From positions 1 through 64,000 of the forward strand of contig QKMZ01000003.1 in the NCBI GenBank assembly GCA_003242885.1: DNA of 64,000 nucleotides, in the 5' to 3' direction. Below are positions 1-8,580 of this stretch, one piece after another; within the stretch, counting starts at the first letter, position 1, and the number at the start of each line of letters is the position of its first letter. Under the pieces are notes generated by a model that was not told the DNA's origin, searched no databases, and saw only the letters and a list, made by a program, of their open reading frames with translations. A program made the translations under genes and the position numbers. The DNA comes from Candidatus Melainabacteria bacterium. Its GTDB lineage: Bacteria; Cyanobacteriota; Vampirovibrionia; Obscuribacterales; Obscuribacteraceae.

Positions 1-620
1 CTCCGCTTCCGATATCACCTACATACCAATGGCCAGAGGCTTTTTGTATTTGGTGGCAGTAATTGATTGGCACAGTCGATTTGTTCTCTCATGGCGCCTT
101 TCAAACACAATGGAATCGCCATTCTGTGGAGATGCTCTAACAGACTCACTCTCATATGGAACTCCAGAAATCTTCAATACGGATCAAGGAAGCACCTTCA
201 CCAGTGAAGACTTCACCGACATTCTGAAAGACTGCGGCACAGCAATCAGCATGGACGGCAAGGGCCGCTGGATGGATAACGTCTTCGTGGAAAGGCTCTG
301 GAGGAGCCTGAAATACGAAGAGGTCTATCTAAAAGCATACGATTCGGTTGCTGATGCTCGCGCTGGAATCGCAGCGTGGATTGAGTTCTACAATTACGAG
401 CGGCCGCACCAATCGTTGGGCTACCGCACACCATGGGAAGCGTTTTGCAGCAAACCAGAATCAACAGCTGATGCGCGTTTCGGCGTGGACGGATTGAAGA
501 TTAAACAAAATGCTATTGAAGTATATAATTTGGATATGATACCGTATTCAATACCTGAACAAGAGCAGGAAGTCATTAACACTTAACTCCTAACGAAGCT
601 GGCCCGAAGTACCGGGGCCA
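1..620 (+). mobile_element. IS3-family insertion sequence, right part only
   Basis: The 3' part of an IS3-family element; the left part lies outside the window. It contains the catalytic half of the transposase. I place the right end near 620 because reading leftward from there gives a TG-initiated, C/G-rich terminus (TGGCCCCGG) of the kind seen at IS3-family inverted repeats, and because the neighbouring OLD-like reading frame loses family similarity at that point. The exact end and any target duplication cannot be fixed without the left end. Confidence 0.6.
2..586 (+). CDS. IS3-family transposase OrfB, integrase core (5' end outside window)
   Basis: This is the DDE integrase-core part of an IS3-family OrfB-type transposase, which cuts and joins IS ends. 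The frame is open from base 2, before the first ATG at 29, so the gene is cut by the window edge. Family hallmarks are visible: DITYIPM, then VIDWHSRFVLSW with the first catalytic Asp, FNTDQGSTF with the second, and the SMDGKGRWMDNVFVERLWRSLK block with the catalytic Glu. These are followed by FYNYERPHQSLGYRTP, near the usual end of the family. About 50 further residues follow that I do not recognise. The three catalytic residues are intact. Its stop codon overlaps by 4 bases the stop of the convergent OLD-like gene. Confidence 0.9.
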   Translation, partial: SASDITYIPMARGFLYLVAVIDWHSRFVLSWRLSNTMESPFCGDALTDSLSYGTPEIFNTDQGSTFTSEDFTDILKDCGTAISMDGKGRWMDNVFVERLWRSLKYEEVYLKAYDSVADARAGIAAWIEFYNYERPHQSLGYRTPWEAFCSKPESTADARFGVDGLKIKQNAIEVYNLDMIPYSIPEQEQEVINT

Positions 621-2541
621 CTTCTAACCCATCGTCGGTTCGATAGCTATGTTCCTCTGACTTCAATGAAGCCAATTCGTCAACGAGTCGCTTTTTTGGG
701 TGCCAAGACTTCAGAACTGAATTAGCGGTTTCCTGCCCCTGGCCTAATTCAGGTTTCACTGATAGTGGTCGCTTTACCTGTCCTGCTGCTGATGATTGAC
801 TTTTCACATCTGTTAGTTTGGTGCTATCCAAATCAGCAATTATCAGCGTCGTTACACCCAATGCATCAATTAGCGACTTAAATCTATGGGCGTGGCTGCC
901 ACAAAGTTCTAGCAATGTTATGTAGCAGCGCGAAAGTTCTGGGAAGTGGTTGCGGATAAATTGGGGGAGCAAGATGCGCTCAGCTTGACCTTCCACAAAA
1001 ATAATTCCGTCGGCAAAAAAAAGGTCACAATGGGTTGCCTTCAAATAACGTTTTACAAACTTAGGAGTTTCTTCGTCTTTGCCAAAGACATGCGATAAAT
1101 TAGTAACAGTAGTAGTTGGAATTATCGAGTCTTCTGAAGCCGGCCTTCTGCGAAAATACCGAAGAAAGGAAAAGTCGGTCTCATGGGCTATGTGACTAGA
1201 GTGAGTGCTCACAATTAGCTGAGTCTGATATGTCTCCTTGTTTCTCAAGGACTCATGCTTTCTCAGTAACTCGTACGCTTTTTTTATAAAGACTTGTTGG
1301 ACTTGTGCATGGAGGTGCGCCTCTGGCTCTTCGACAAGTACGATGTGTAAAAGTGGAAGTTCGTGCTTATCACCTTCTCCTAGATTGGCAGCCTTGCCAA
1401 CCCGCATCCAGCCGTCACGAAAGCTCATCAGCATGAACACCATGGCAATGAGATTTTGATAGCCGAGTCCAGAATAATCCTCTGGAAGCTTCAAGGCTTT
1501 AGGGCTGTGGCCTGCTACGTCAGCGATTTTATACTGCAAAGCAGACGAATGGTCTAGTGCCTCTGATGGTTGCACTTGCGTGGCGATCTCAAGCTTCGGA
1601 TTGGTGATTCCTGGATAACCTAAATCTTGTAGTTCTTTGAATGCTGGCTCAAAACTTTGCTTGAGTCGCTCATCAAAACTCTTCTCTGCTTCTTGTATTG
1701 CGCGCAACGCAAGAAAGTCGCCTTCAGCTGGACTTTTTCTTGGGTCTAAATGTTTATCAAAATATGTTCTCAACTGATGTGAGAGGCGTCGCTTAAATCG
1801 ATTTGACTTATGCTCTTCTTCACTCTGAGGCATTGACCTGCCTCCAGCGTCAGCAAAGTCTCTCTGCGCTGCGATATCATCAATTCTAATCAAGCTCTTG
1901 AAAGGATCTTTGTCTATAGCTATTGAGTCATCAGGAAGCAACTGCGGCTTCGCAACACCGTTTTCGGGCTGCACAAATAGTTCTGGATTGAGCGAAAATG
2001 CGGAAATTTCAATGTAACTCCGCAATCGACTTTCTAAGTAGTCGGTCAGATTAGATGGCCATACCCGTATCGACTCTTCCTTGTCACCGGTCTTTTGGGT
2101 TCCCACTTTAATGGCCGCTTCTCTATGAAAGAGAAAATCGTTTCTCAATCTTTGAATGTCAGAAATCAGGTATTTTAGTCTTACACCAATGCGTCCGCCC
2201 TTCCAATCAAGAGTTGGCAGGACGTGCACTACATGATGAATTTCATTGGCGTCAGCGTGTAGCCAAATATCCATAGATGGTAACAGATCATTCAGATCCG
2301 CTGGCGCGTCAACGCCCAAGAGCCAGGAATCTCCAATTGAGTCAATCAACGGCCAGAGAGATAGCGTAATATCACGTAATTTCAAACTTGAGGGAGACAG
2401 GAGAAAGTATCGAAGGGCTACCATCGCCGATGTCTTACCGCTGTTATTAGCTCCTACAAATATTGTGGTCTCTTTGTCGAAATCTATGTGGGTTGCCTTC
2501 AGTCTGCGAAAATTTTGTATCTCTACACACAGCATTCTCAT
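583..2541 (-). CDS. OLD-family ATP-dependent endonuclease (AAA ATPase + TOPRIM), C-terminus probably truncated
   Basis: An OLD (overcoming lysogenization defect) family protein: an ABC-type ATPase fused to a TOPRIM nuclease, often found in anti-phage defence. A Walker A motif, GANNSGKTS, lies at residues 30-38. The signature/Walker B region is VEEPEAHLHAQ, followed by a switch-His segment STHSSHIAHE. The TOPRIM part shows FVEGQAER and IIADLDS, the expected acidic residues. Similarity fades after the DGLEV segment, and the last 11 residues are read from what looks like the IS3 right terminus, so the original C-terminus may be lost. An AAGGAGG lies 13 bases before the chosen ATG, a long spacing. 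No GajB-like helicase partner is visible, so a single-gene OLD class is likelier. Confidence 0.85.
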   Translation of the reverse strand: MRMLCVEIQNFRRLKATHIDFDKETTIFVGANNSGKTSAMVALRYFLLSPSSLKLRDITLSLWPLIDSIGDSWLLGVDAPADLNDLLPSMDIWLHADANEIHHVVHVLPTLDWKGGRIGVRLKYLISDIQRLRNDFLFHREAAIKVGTQKTGDKEESIRVWPSNLTDYLESRLRSYIEISAFSLNPELFVQPENGVAKPQLLPDDSIAIDKDPFKSLIRIDDIAAQRDFADAGGRSMPQSEEEHKSNRFKRRLSHQLRTYFDKHLDPRKSPAEGDFLALRAIQEAEKSFDERLKQSFEPAFKELQDLGYPGITNPKLEIATQVQPSEALDHSSALQYKIADVAGHSPKALKLPEDYSGLGYQNLIAMVFMLMSFRDGWMRVGKAANLGEGDKHELPLLHIVLVEEPEAHLHAQVQQVFIKKAYELLRKHESLRNKETYQTQLIVSTHSSHIAHETDFSFLRYFRRRPASEDSIIPTTTVTNLSHVFGKDEETPKFVKRYLKATHCDLFFADGIIFVEGQAERILLPQFIRNHFPELSRCYITLLELCGSHAHRFKSLIDALGVTTLIIADLDSTKLTDVKSQSSAAGQVKRPLSVKPELGQGQETANSVLKSWHPKKRLVDELASLKSEEHSYRTDDGLEVAPVLRASFVRS

Positions 2542-3327
2542 TCAGAAATTCGAGCCTCCTTCAAATCCCCCAAAACATGCATCTCTTTGACCCTTTAGTT
2601 TCATTCCCGAAACCATCCAGTTTATTCAAACGGAAAAATCCATGATTAGTCAGACAGACTACTAAGGTTCCCCCGCCGATCTGCCAGGCAACCAGCCTAC
2701 CGCCGAACTCCCGGCGCTAAGCCCAAGTCCTTCGGATGCCTTCGGCAGGCTTTACGCCAGGACCCCAGTCGACGGTACTCTGGCAGAACGGCAGATGCGT
2801 GCGGGGGAATTCTTCATATGCTGGACGCATTTTTCATCGGCGCACGATTCGAAGAAACCCCCAAAAATAGTCAAAATGTCCTAAACAAGTGGGTCCGACA
2901 GGCAGGATAAGCGGGCCAGGTGCCGAATTCCTGTAAGTGCGATCATCGTTGACCTTTGCGGCGTGCCCATTTTTGGAAGCCGTAGTGCCCAAGTCCCAAG
3001 AAGTGCAACTGCTGATTCTTATGAGGCGTGCCCAGCAAAAATCAGTTTAAAGATCCGCATCCCAAGCGCGAACCACATTTGCAACTATCGCATTTTGGCG
3101 GCGCCCGTTTTCCCGAATCTTATACCCAGCAAGAGTTTCACGGAGCGCCTTTATCAAATATTGATTGACTTTGGTTGCAATGAACGAATGCGCGTTTTAA
3201 CCACACTCAAGAATTTTGCTGAAATCGAAGGATTTTCTCCTTGTCACCATATCTAGTAGCACAGATGAGACGAATGCGAAATGCGAAACCCATATTGGGT
3301 GGAAGGCGGCGATCACAGAAAAGAGTT
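2542..3327. other. Intergenic region with a compact structured element
   Basis: No convincing gene is seen in this 786-base stretch. Its most notable content is the inverted-repeat-bounded element at 2670-2807. The remainder has only short open frames without ribosome binding sites. Confidence 0.5.
2670..2807. other. Candidate structured RNA or foldable DNA element
   Basis: A 138-base G+C-rich segment whose ends pair. CCCCCGC (2670-2676) pairs with GCGGGGG (2801-2807). After a small internal loop, ATCTGCC (2679-2685) pairs with GGCAGAT (2790-2796). Inside are smaller hairpins, for example CGCCG/CGGCG around 2702-2717 and a TGCC/GGCA stem around 2739. I could not match it to tmRNA, SRP RNA, RNase P or 6S RNA. 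It could be a non-coding RNA on either strand, or a folded recombination or transposition end. Confidence 0.45.
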
Positions 3328-4050
3328 ATGATTTCACCTATGTCTACTGAGCCTAAGAATCAAATCGTATCTAAGCAAAAGAGATTCGCGGTCTACACCG
3401 TACGCGAATACATCGCTTACTGCGCCGAGGTTCGAGAATCGCTACTTCTGAGTTCAGAACAGTGCTTGGCAGATAAGAAGTTTCGCCGAAAACAATTCGT
3501 GCACGAAATGGAGATACTTGCAAAAGTGTGCGCCGCAGAATACGGACGAGAGAGTGAACAAGTACGCGTCAGGTATATGGATGAACCCTTAGCTGACGGT
3601 GAGGTAATACTAGGAAATGAATCGTTCTTTGTCGAAATTACTTCGACCACAGACCAGCAGCTGACAAACTATATAGCCGATGAACTAGAAAAAGGGCGTG
3701 TTATCTCATTTTCTGGTCATGAGGGTAAAGATGTTGCTCGTCTGAAAAAAGACCGTACACGTTGGGTGGTAGAAGCGGAAAGTGTGACAAGCTTACGATC
3801 GAAACTCGAGGCGGCTGTTAAAGATAGAATCGGGAAGAAGGTCAAAAAGGATTGGAGAAACAAACAGAATTGGTTGTGCATTGTGATTGATGACTATGCA
3901 CACTGGGACCAAGAAGCACTTGCCATTCTAATTGGGATAACGGATCAGTTTAGGGATGAACTTGTCTCAAACTGCATTCACAAGATTTGGTTTGTAGGAC
4001 TATCGCCGGAAAATGTGGACCTTCCTCTAAAGATCGACCTGTTCAAATGA
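3328..4050 (+). CDS. Protein of unknown function, possible PD-(D/E)XK-like fold
   Basis: A 240-residue soluble protein that I do not recognise. I chose the ATG at 3328 over the upstream TTG at 3241 because AGAAAAGAG precedes it and the residues before it look non-coding. The ATG at 3340 is an alternative. A segment around residues 90-105 reads DGEVILGNESFFVEITS, an acidic residue followed by hydrophobic-E-hydrophobic-T. This recalls the core of PD-(D/E)XK nucleases, but the usual Lys is Thr here, so this is a weak hint. Its location in an accessory stretch near an OLD nuclease and an IS fits a defence or selfish role, but this is only context. Confidence 0.6.
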   Translation: MISPMSTEPKNQIVSKQKRFAVYTVREYIAYCAEVRESLLLSSEQCLADKKFRRKQFVHEMEILAKVCAAEYGRESEQVRVRYMDEPLADGEVILGNESFFVEITSTTDQQLTNYIADELEKGRVISFSGHEGKDVARLKKDRTRWVVEAESVTSLRSKLEAAVKDRIGKKVKKDWRNKQNWLCIVIDDYAHWDQEALAILIGITDQFRDELVSNCIHKIWFVGLSPENVDLPLKIDLFK

Positions 4051-4059
4051 ACTCTACTC

Positions 4060-4716
4060 CTACATAATTTCTCCGGGTATGCATGCCTCTGCATATTCAA
4101 GATCATCTTCTGGAAGATCCGGTTGCGTGGCAATCCAATCGCGAATCACTTTCTCTGTGTTCGGATGGCGCAAATGACCAAGTCCATGAAGAGCCGCGCC
4201 CTGACACTCTTCCGACTCCAGATAGAGAATCTGCGTCAGTGTATCGAACATCACGTCTTGAACTTTCATATTATCTTCCAATGTAGATGGGGAGCGCCAA
4301 CCAACTTGATTGGAACTCGAAATACTATCCCACCACATGTTGGATGACGTGTGTAAATCATCGACTGAGAACAGATCACGATAAAGGAAGAACATTGCGC
4401 GAATGCAGTCGGCGCGCTTTTCAAACGGCACGCTCTGGTCAAACATCAGATTAGGCAACAGCCCATCTATCAACCTTCCGCTTTGTAGGGCCCAGAAGCC
4501 ATGCTCTAATTGATCACGGGAGTATTTCTCTAGAAGAGCTCGTGCGTTGCTGAAGAGTTCAGTAAGGAGGTCCGTGTTGTGCACCGCATCAAAAACAACC
4601 TGTACTTTTGAACCAAAGTACCAAGGCTGCTTCTCGACTGGATGATCAAAAACGAAATCGAGAAACTCGTTGTAGCTACACCCTCTTAGGTCATAAGTCC
4701 TCATCAGCGACCACAC
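4060..4716 (-). CDS. Hypothetical protein with a HEAT-like C-terminus
   Basis: A 218-residue protein of unknown function, convergent with its neighbour (9-base gap). It has no signal peptide or membrane segment. It is rich in Trp, Phe and acidic residues. The C-terminal segment GAALHGLGHLRHPNTEKVI resembles a helical HEAT-type repeat in which residue loss is tied to residue position. Such proteins occur as immunity-type or housekeeping helical adaptors. The function cannot be inferred from sequence alone. Confidence 0.6.
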   Translation of the reverse strand: MWSLMRTYDLRGCSYNEFLDFVFDHPVEKQPWYFGSKVQVVFDAVHNTDLLTELFSNARALLEKYSRDQLEHGFWALQSGRLIDGLLPNLMFDQSVPFEKRADCIRAMFFLYRDLFSVDDLHTSSNMWWDSISSSNQVGWRSPSTLEDNMKVQDVMFDTLTQILYLESEECQGAALHGLGHLRHPNTEKVIRDWIATQPDLPEDDLEYAEACIPGEIM

Positions 4717-4767
4717 AGAATTGAAGTAACAAACATGCAGCGACCCTATGGTTTTTCCCGCTCAATC

Positions 4768-4831
4768 TATGGCCCCGAGTTATTTTTCGATTGATCAAGT
4801 TGGATGCCAAAGGGGCCATATAGGGGCCATA
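4768..4831. repeat. GGGGCCATA inverted/direct repeats beside tRNA-Arg
   Basis: The 9-mer GGGGCCATA occurs at 4812-4820 and 4823-4831, and its complement TATGGCCCC at 4768-4776. The cluster lies 70-140 bases from the 3' end of tRNA-Arg, at the edge of the accessory segment. It could be protein-binding sites of an integration junction, but no integrase is in the window. Confidence 0.35.
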
Positions 4832-4851
4832 ATTGCAGATCACCCGCCCCA

Positions 4852-4897
4852 ATAAAAAACGGCTTAACCTTCGCGAATTCGCTCAGAGAAAGCCGTT
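4852..4897 (-). terminator. Rho-independent terminator of tRNA-Arg
   Basis: On the minus strand, AACGGCTT (4897-4890) pairs with AAGCCGTT (4865-4858), followed by a T-run (TTTTTTATT). It begins only 8 bases after the tRNA 3' end, which fits termination of the tRNA transcript. Confidence 0.7.
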
Positions 4898-4904
4898 CTA
4901 TATA

Positions 4905-4978
4905 CCTGCCCGGAGAGATTCGAACTCCCGACCTCATGGTTCGTAGCCATGCGCTCTATCCAGCTGGGCTACGGGCAG
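4905..4978 (-). tRNA. trnR: tRNA-Arg (anticodon ACG)
   Basis: This is a complete cloverleaf. The acceptor stem CTGCCCG pairs perfectly with CGGGCAG, with a G discriminator. Positions 8-9 are TA, and the D-arm loop is AGCTGGATA. The anticodon stem CATGG/CCATG encloses loop CTACGAA, giving anticodon ACG, which after A-to-I editing reads CGN arginine codons. The T-loop is TTCGAAT. No CCA is encoded. The gene has its own terminator immediately downstream, and the accessory segment lies beyond its 3' end. Confidence 0.95.
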
Positions 4979-5205
4979 ATAGGTCTTTGATAGGTTATTC
5001 ATATTAACACAATCGGTGGACTCCAAGCCCCGGGGGCTCTTCCAGCTTTTCAATCGTTAATAGCTGGACAAAAGACGGAAAAAGCCCACCAGTTAAGGAG
5101 TTAGACTGACGCAGGTGGGAACAGCCAAGATTGTCAAGCAAGCATTTGTTCGGATTCCAGGTTAGTAAGAACCAATCTATTGACTTTATGGGGTGCCCGG
5201 AAGAT

Positions 5206-7269
5206 TCAGTTTGAGCCGGGAATGGGCGCGCGGGTAGCGCCCTCATTGGGCGCGGAAATCGCGGGAGAAGGCAGTGCTTGCGACTCTGCAGGCTGCGATT
5301 GGACCGATGGCTCCTGCGCTGGTGGCACAGACTGTGGCATTTGCGGCGGCTCAACCGGTTGTGATGCTTGCGGTGGAGGCACATCAGCCTGTGGCGCAGC
5401 TATTTGAGGAGCAGCTGAAACTGGCTCCGACGGCACAACATTCTGAGGCGCGTTGACCGGTGAAGAAGTAACAGCGCTCGAAGGCGCGGCAATCGACGGC
5501 GCAGAGGAAGGGGAAACCGGTGGAACAGCAACTTGCGGAGCAACTGCTTGCGGTGCTGCAACTGCTGGCTGCGGTGAGTGTTGAATTGGTGGTTGACTTT
5601 GCGCACGAGAGCCCGCTTCCGCCTCACGCATCATCTTCATGAGGTTCATCGGCTTCTCGTCATCGTCTTCCGCGACAGGCTTCATCGGTCCACCTTTACC
5701 TTGCTCGCGCATAGATCTGATAGTGTCAGCGGCGGTTGCTGTACCGGGTTTGATGAATTTCTTGTCCGGATCATACGCATCAGAAACTTTGGTTTTCTCG
5801 CCAGCCAGTTTTCCGGTCTTTAGAGCGGCATCCTTCGCCGCAGTCGCGGTCTTGTCACCGGGCTTTGCACCAGGCTTTTCGGCGGTATTTCTTTTTGCGG
5901 GGGCTGTTGCCGTTGTTTTATCAACGGAACTGTCGCCTGTTTTATCGCCAGGTTTATCCGCGGTTTTCTCGGCGGGCTTCGTCGCTGCTTTTACATCTGT
6001 TTTCGCTGCTGGCTTTTCCGCAGCCTTCGGCTCTTCCATGCCGTCGGCAAGCCAGTTTGCACGAGACTTCAATCCGTCTGATTCACCCCGGCGACCGCAG
6101 TAATACAACGCGTACGCCAGCTTGCGCATGTAGGGCACATTGTAATAAGACAAAGACCCATTCGCTTTCACCGAAAGGTTCAACGCTTGACTTAGCAGTC
6201 CAGCAGCCGATCCGAAGCGACCAATGTCGCACTGCATCGAACCAAGTTGATACAAACAACGAGCTTTTGCACCAGCAGCGCTCGGTTCGTCCTTCCAAAT
6301 TTCCAGCGCTCGATAATATGTTTTCTCTGCTTCGTCAAACTTCTTCTCTTTGATCAAAGCCTTCGCGAGGCGGTCTAAACGGGCGTAAGTATCGGGGTCT
6401 CCATTGCCCATTATTTTCTGCGTGGTTTCCAACGACTCTCGGAAATAATCCTCAGCGTCCCTGTATTCTTCTTTGTCGAGCGCCAACATACCTAGATTGT
6501 CGTAGCTCACAGCCATCGACATGTGCTCTTTGCCCATGATGGTCACTTTGATGTCGAGACCCGCTTTATAAAAGCGTTCTGCCATGTCAAAGTTCTTTCT
6601 ATATCGATACAAATCACCGAGGCGATCGCATGTAACAGCCCAATCCATACGAGGAATGTGAGTTGCAGGTGGTGCAGTTCCAGCCCAGGCAGTGAGCACC
6701 TTCCCTTTAGCAGCGGTCGTATGCTCGGCATTCAGCTCGGCATCCTCACGCATCTTTCCATCAATAAATCCGAGCAACTCCTCAGCAAGCGGATCGGCTT
6801 TGCTGGCGGTTCCGTACATGATGTAGAACTTGATCAACTGCCCGAGGGCGGGGATGGTTTTCCCGCTATTCTTACCCAACTGAACTTCCGTAAAATGCAA
6901 TTGCTGCTCTAGAAGTGGCTCTGCTTCTGCATATCTACGACGAATCGTGTACAAACGCCCAAGCTCACCTAAACTCTTTGGATAACGCGGATCACCAGCA
7001 CCGAAGCGCGCAGAGAGATCGACAGCCTCTTTTAGCAATGGTTCAGACTTGCCATAGAGGTTGGAATCGAGGGCAGTCACTCCCTCATTAAAGGTCTTTA
7101 TCCACTCCTTTTCCAAATCGAAGTACGCGGAGGAGATTGCTGGAATATTGCTCGAAAGAAGCACGCAAGCCGCCAGGCTCAAATACTTGCCCGCTTTATT
7201 CAACACACGTGTTTTGCTCGCGAGCTTGTTAGCGATTGCAGTTGTGCAGGGATTTTTTATAATTGCCAT
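5206..7269 (-). CDS. Exported TPR-repeat protein with long Pro/Ala/Lys-rich tail
   Basis: A 687-residue protein with three parts. Residues 1-48 contain a basic stretch and the hydrophobic segment YLSLAACVLLSSNIPAISSA, a probable signal peptide or membrane anchor. Residues about 60-400 hold tandem tetratricopeptide repeats with typical YAEAEPLLEQ and DAEDYFRESLE helices, which mediate protein-protein contacts. From about 410 on is low complexity: a Lys/Ala/Thr-rich part with repeated KTGDK- and EKPA-like units, then a Pro/Gln/Val/Ser-rich tail. The tail probably spans the envelope or is disordered. It is a single gene with no close operon partner. The partner of the TPR scaffold is unknown. 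Confidence 0.85.
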   Translation of the reverse strand: MAIIKNPCTTAIANKLASKTRVLNKAGKYLSLAACVLLSSNIPAISSAYFDLEKEWIKTFNEGVTALDSNLYGKSEPLLKEAVDLSARFGAGDPRYPKSLGELGRLYTIRRRYAEAEPLLEQQLHFTEVQLGKNSGKTIPALGQLIKFYIMYGTASKADPLAEELLGFIDGKMREDAELNAEHTTAAKGKVLTAWAGTAPPATHIPRMDWAVTCDRLGDLYRYRKNFDMAERFYKAGLDIKVTIMGKEHMSMAVSYDNLGMLALDKEEYRDAEDYFRESLETTQKIMGNGDPDTYARLDRLAKALIKEKKFDEAEKTYYRALEIWKDEPSAAGAKARCLYQLGSMQCDIGRFGSAAGLLSQALNLSVKANGSLSYYNVPYMRKLAYALYYCGRRGESDGLKSRANWLADGMEEPKAAEKPAAKTDVKAATKPAEKTADKPGDKTGDSSVDKTTATAPAKRNTAEKPGAKPGDKTATAAKDAALKTGKLAGEKTKVSDAYDPDKKFIKPGTATAADTIRSMREQGKGGPMKPVAEDDDEKPMNLMKMMREAEAGSRAQSQPPIQHSPQPAVAAPQAVAPQVAVPPVSPSSAPSIAAPSSAVTSSPVNAPQNVVPSEPVSAAPQIAAPQADVPPPQASQPVEPPQMPQSVPPAQEPSVQSQPAESQALPSPAISAPNEGATRAPIPGSN

Positions 7270-7336
7270 TCAGTAATTTTAACTGATTGAATGCGTGGTC
7301 GGACCCCGCATCTAAGGGATTTCATGAAGCTTTAGA

Positions 7337-8329
7337 CTAATTCCCGTTGAACTGAATAGCGTAGCCTTGTCCATTCATTTGCCCTGTTGAGCTGACATTT
7401 CCGATGGACCCGTTGGATACGAAGCTGATATTTAGTACTCCGTTGACCGAACCTTTGTCAGATGAATCAACTGCAATGGTAATACCGTTCATTGTCTGAT
7501 TGGTAATCGGACCAGACAAAATGACGCCATCTCGACCTCCAGAAAACGATGCGCGAACTCTACGACTAACCGGGTCGATGGTTTCTACAGATAGATCACG
7601 AAAGCGCATATATTGCTGACCCATGACTGTCAGCTGCCCGCGCCCTGATTGATTGACGTGCAACATCGGACTGCCACCATAGGGCTGACCCATGTTCCAA
7701 AATGGATTAATCGTATTGCCACCAGGGGTGATGCTGGACATCGACATCATTTGGCTAATATTGTCGCGCAGCATTTGCGCCTGTCCACGCGTGCCCGGGT
7801 CAATACCAGCTATCTGCATCGTGTTCACCAGATTGTTCGCAGACTGCTGTAACTGACTCAATTGCATTTGAAACTGCGGTGTAATATTTCCACCTGCGCT
7901 GCGTTTCACTTGCCCAATTTGCTGCTTTAGCGCTTGCATTGCTACGCAAACCTGCATGTCATTACCCTTCGGCTGCGGAGCCCATCGGCCGGTCGATTGC
8001 AAAAATCGCTGAATGCGCCCAGAAAGCTGGTCGGCATTAGTGTCTAGCGTATTGAGACTGGACGTCATGTTGCCGGAATTGAAGTTGGACATTCCGTTAT
8101 TCGGGTATCCGCCAAACTGGTTAAAGCCGCCACCAAACTGCTGTCCGTAATTGTTATAGCCGTTTCCGTACTGCTGACCAAATTGATTCCCAAAAGTATT
8201 GTTTTGGAAATCATTCTGCTGAGACGAGCCCTGCAAAAGTTTTTTCAAAAATTGAGCCTGAACGGGCACGGCAGTAGACGCAAGCACGCCAAAAGCCAAA
8301 CCAACGATCGCAAATCTCTTTGTATTCAT
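7337..8329 (-). CDS. Exported Asn/Gln/Gly-rich protein of unknown function
   Basis: A 330-residue protein that begins with a clear signal peptide (FAIVGLAFGVLASTAVPVQA, cleavage expected after the AQA). Next comes an N/Q/G/Y-rich segment at residues about 35-85, with repeats such as FGQQYGNGYNNYGQQFGGG. The rest looks folded: a helical part around residues 95-190 and a beta-rich end with GQLTVMGQQYMRFRDL. Aggregation-prone Q/N-rich heads are common in surface or biofilm proteins, but no known domain is recognised. Confidence 0.8.
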   Translation of the reverse strand: MNTKRFAIVGLAFGVLASTAVPVQAQFLKKLLQGSSQQNDFQNNTFGNQFGQQYGNGYNNYGQQFGGGFNQFGGYPNNGMSNFNSGNMTSSLNTLDTNADQLSGRIQRFLQSTGRWAPQPKGNDMQVCVAMQALKQQIGQVKRSAGGNITPQFQMQLSQLQQSANNLVNTMQIAGIDPGTRGQAQMLRDNISQMMSMSSITPGGNTINPFWNMGQPYGGSPMLHVNQSGRGQLTVMGQQYMRFRDLSVETIDPVSRRVRASFSGGRDGVILSGPITNQTMNGITIAVDSSDKGSVNGVLNISFVSNGSIGNVSSTGQMNGQGYAIQFNGN

Positions 8330-8502
8330 CTAAGCACGCATGTTGACAACGGTGTAATCATCCTATTTTAATCGATTAGGGGATGCGACGCTTGCCGGAA
8401 AGATCTTGCGCAAACGCAGAAATCCGATGGATTCTTGCGATTCCAACGGACTCAGGGTCTTCGCCTTTCGACTGACAACTAGTGACAGCCGAAACTGCCT
8501 GC

Positions 8503-8573
8503 CTTACGTCTGCTTGGGCCTACTTGCGTCTGCTTGCGCCCAGTTGCGTCTGCTTTGCGCCTGATTGCGCCTA
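8503..8573. repeat. Degenerate 10-bp tandem repeat
   Basis: About seven consecutive units of roughly 10 bases with consensus CTTGCGYCTG, one unit having an extra base. It lies between the genes at 7337-8329 and 8581-9048 and has no open frame of its own. Confidence 0.6.
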
Positions 8574-8580
8574 GGTTTCT

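Noticed and set aside
2963-3256. 97-residue open frame
   Set aside because: No ribosome binding site, no domain-like composition, and it lies in a region without other coding signs.
4804-5007. 67-residue open frame over the tRNA gene
   Set aside because: It reads through tRNA-Arg; the GEIRTPDLMVRSHALYP-type peptide is a familiar artefact of tRNA loci.
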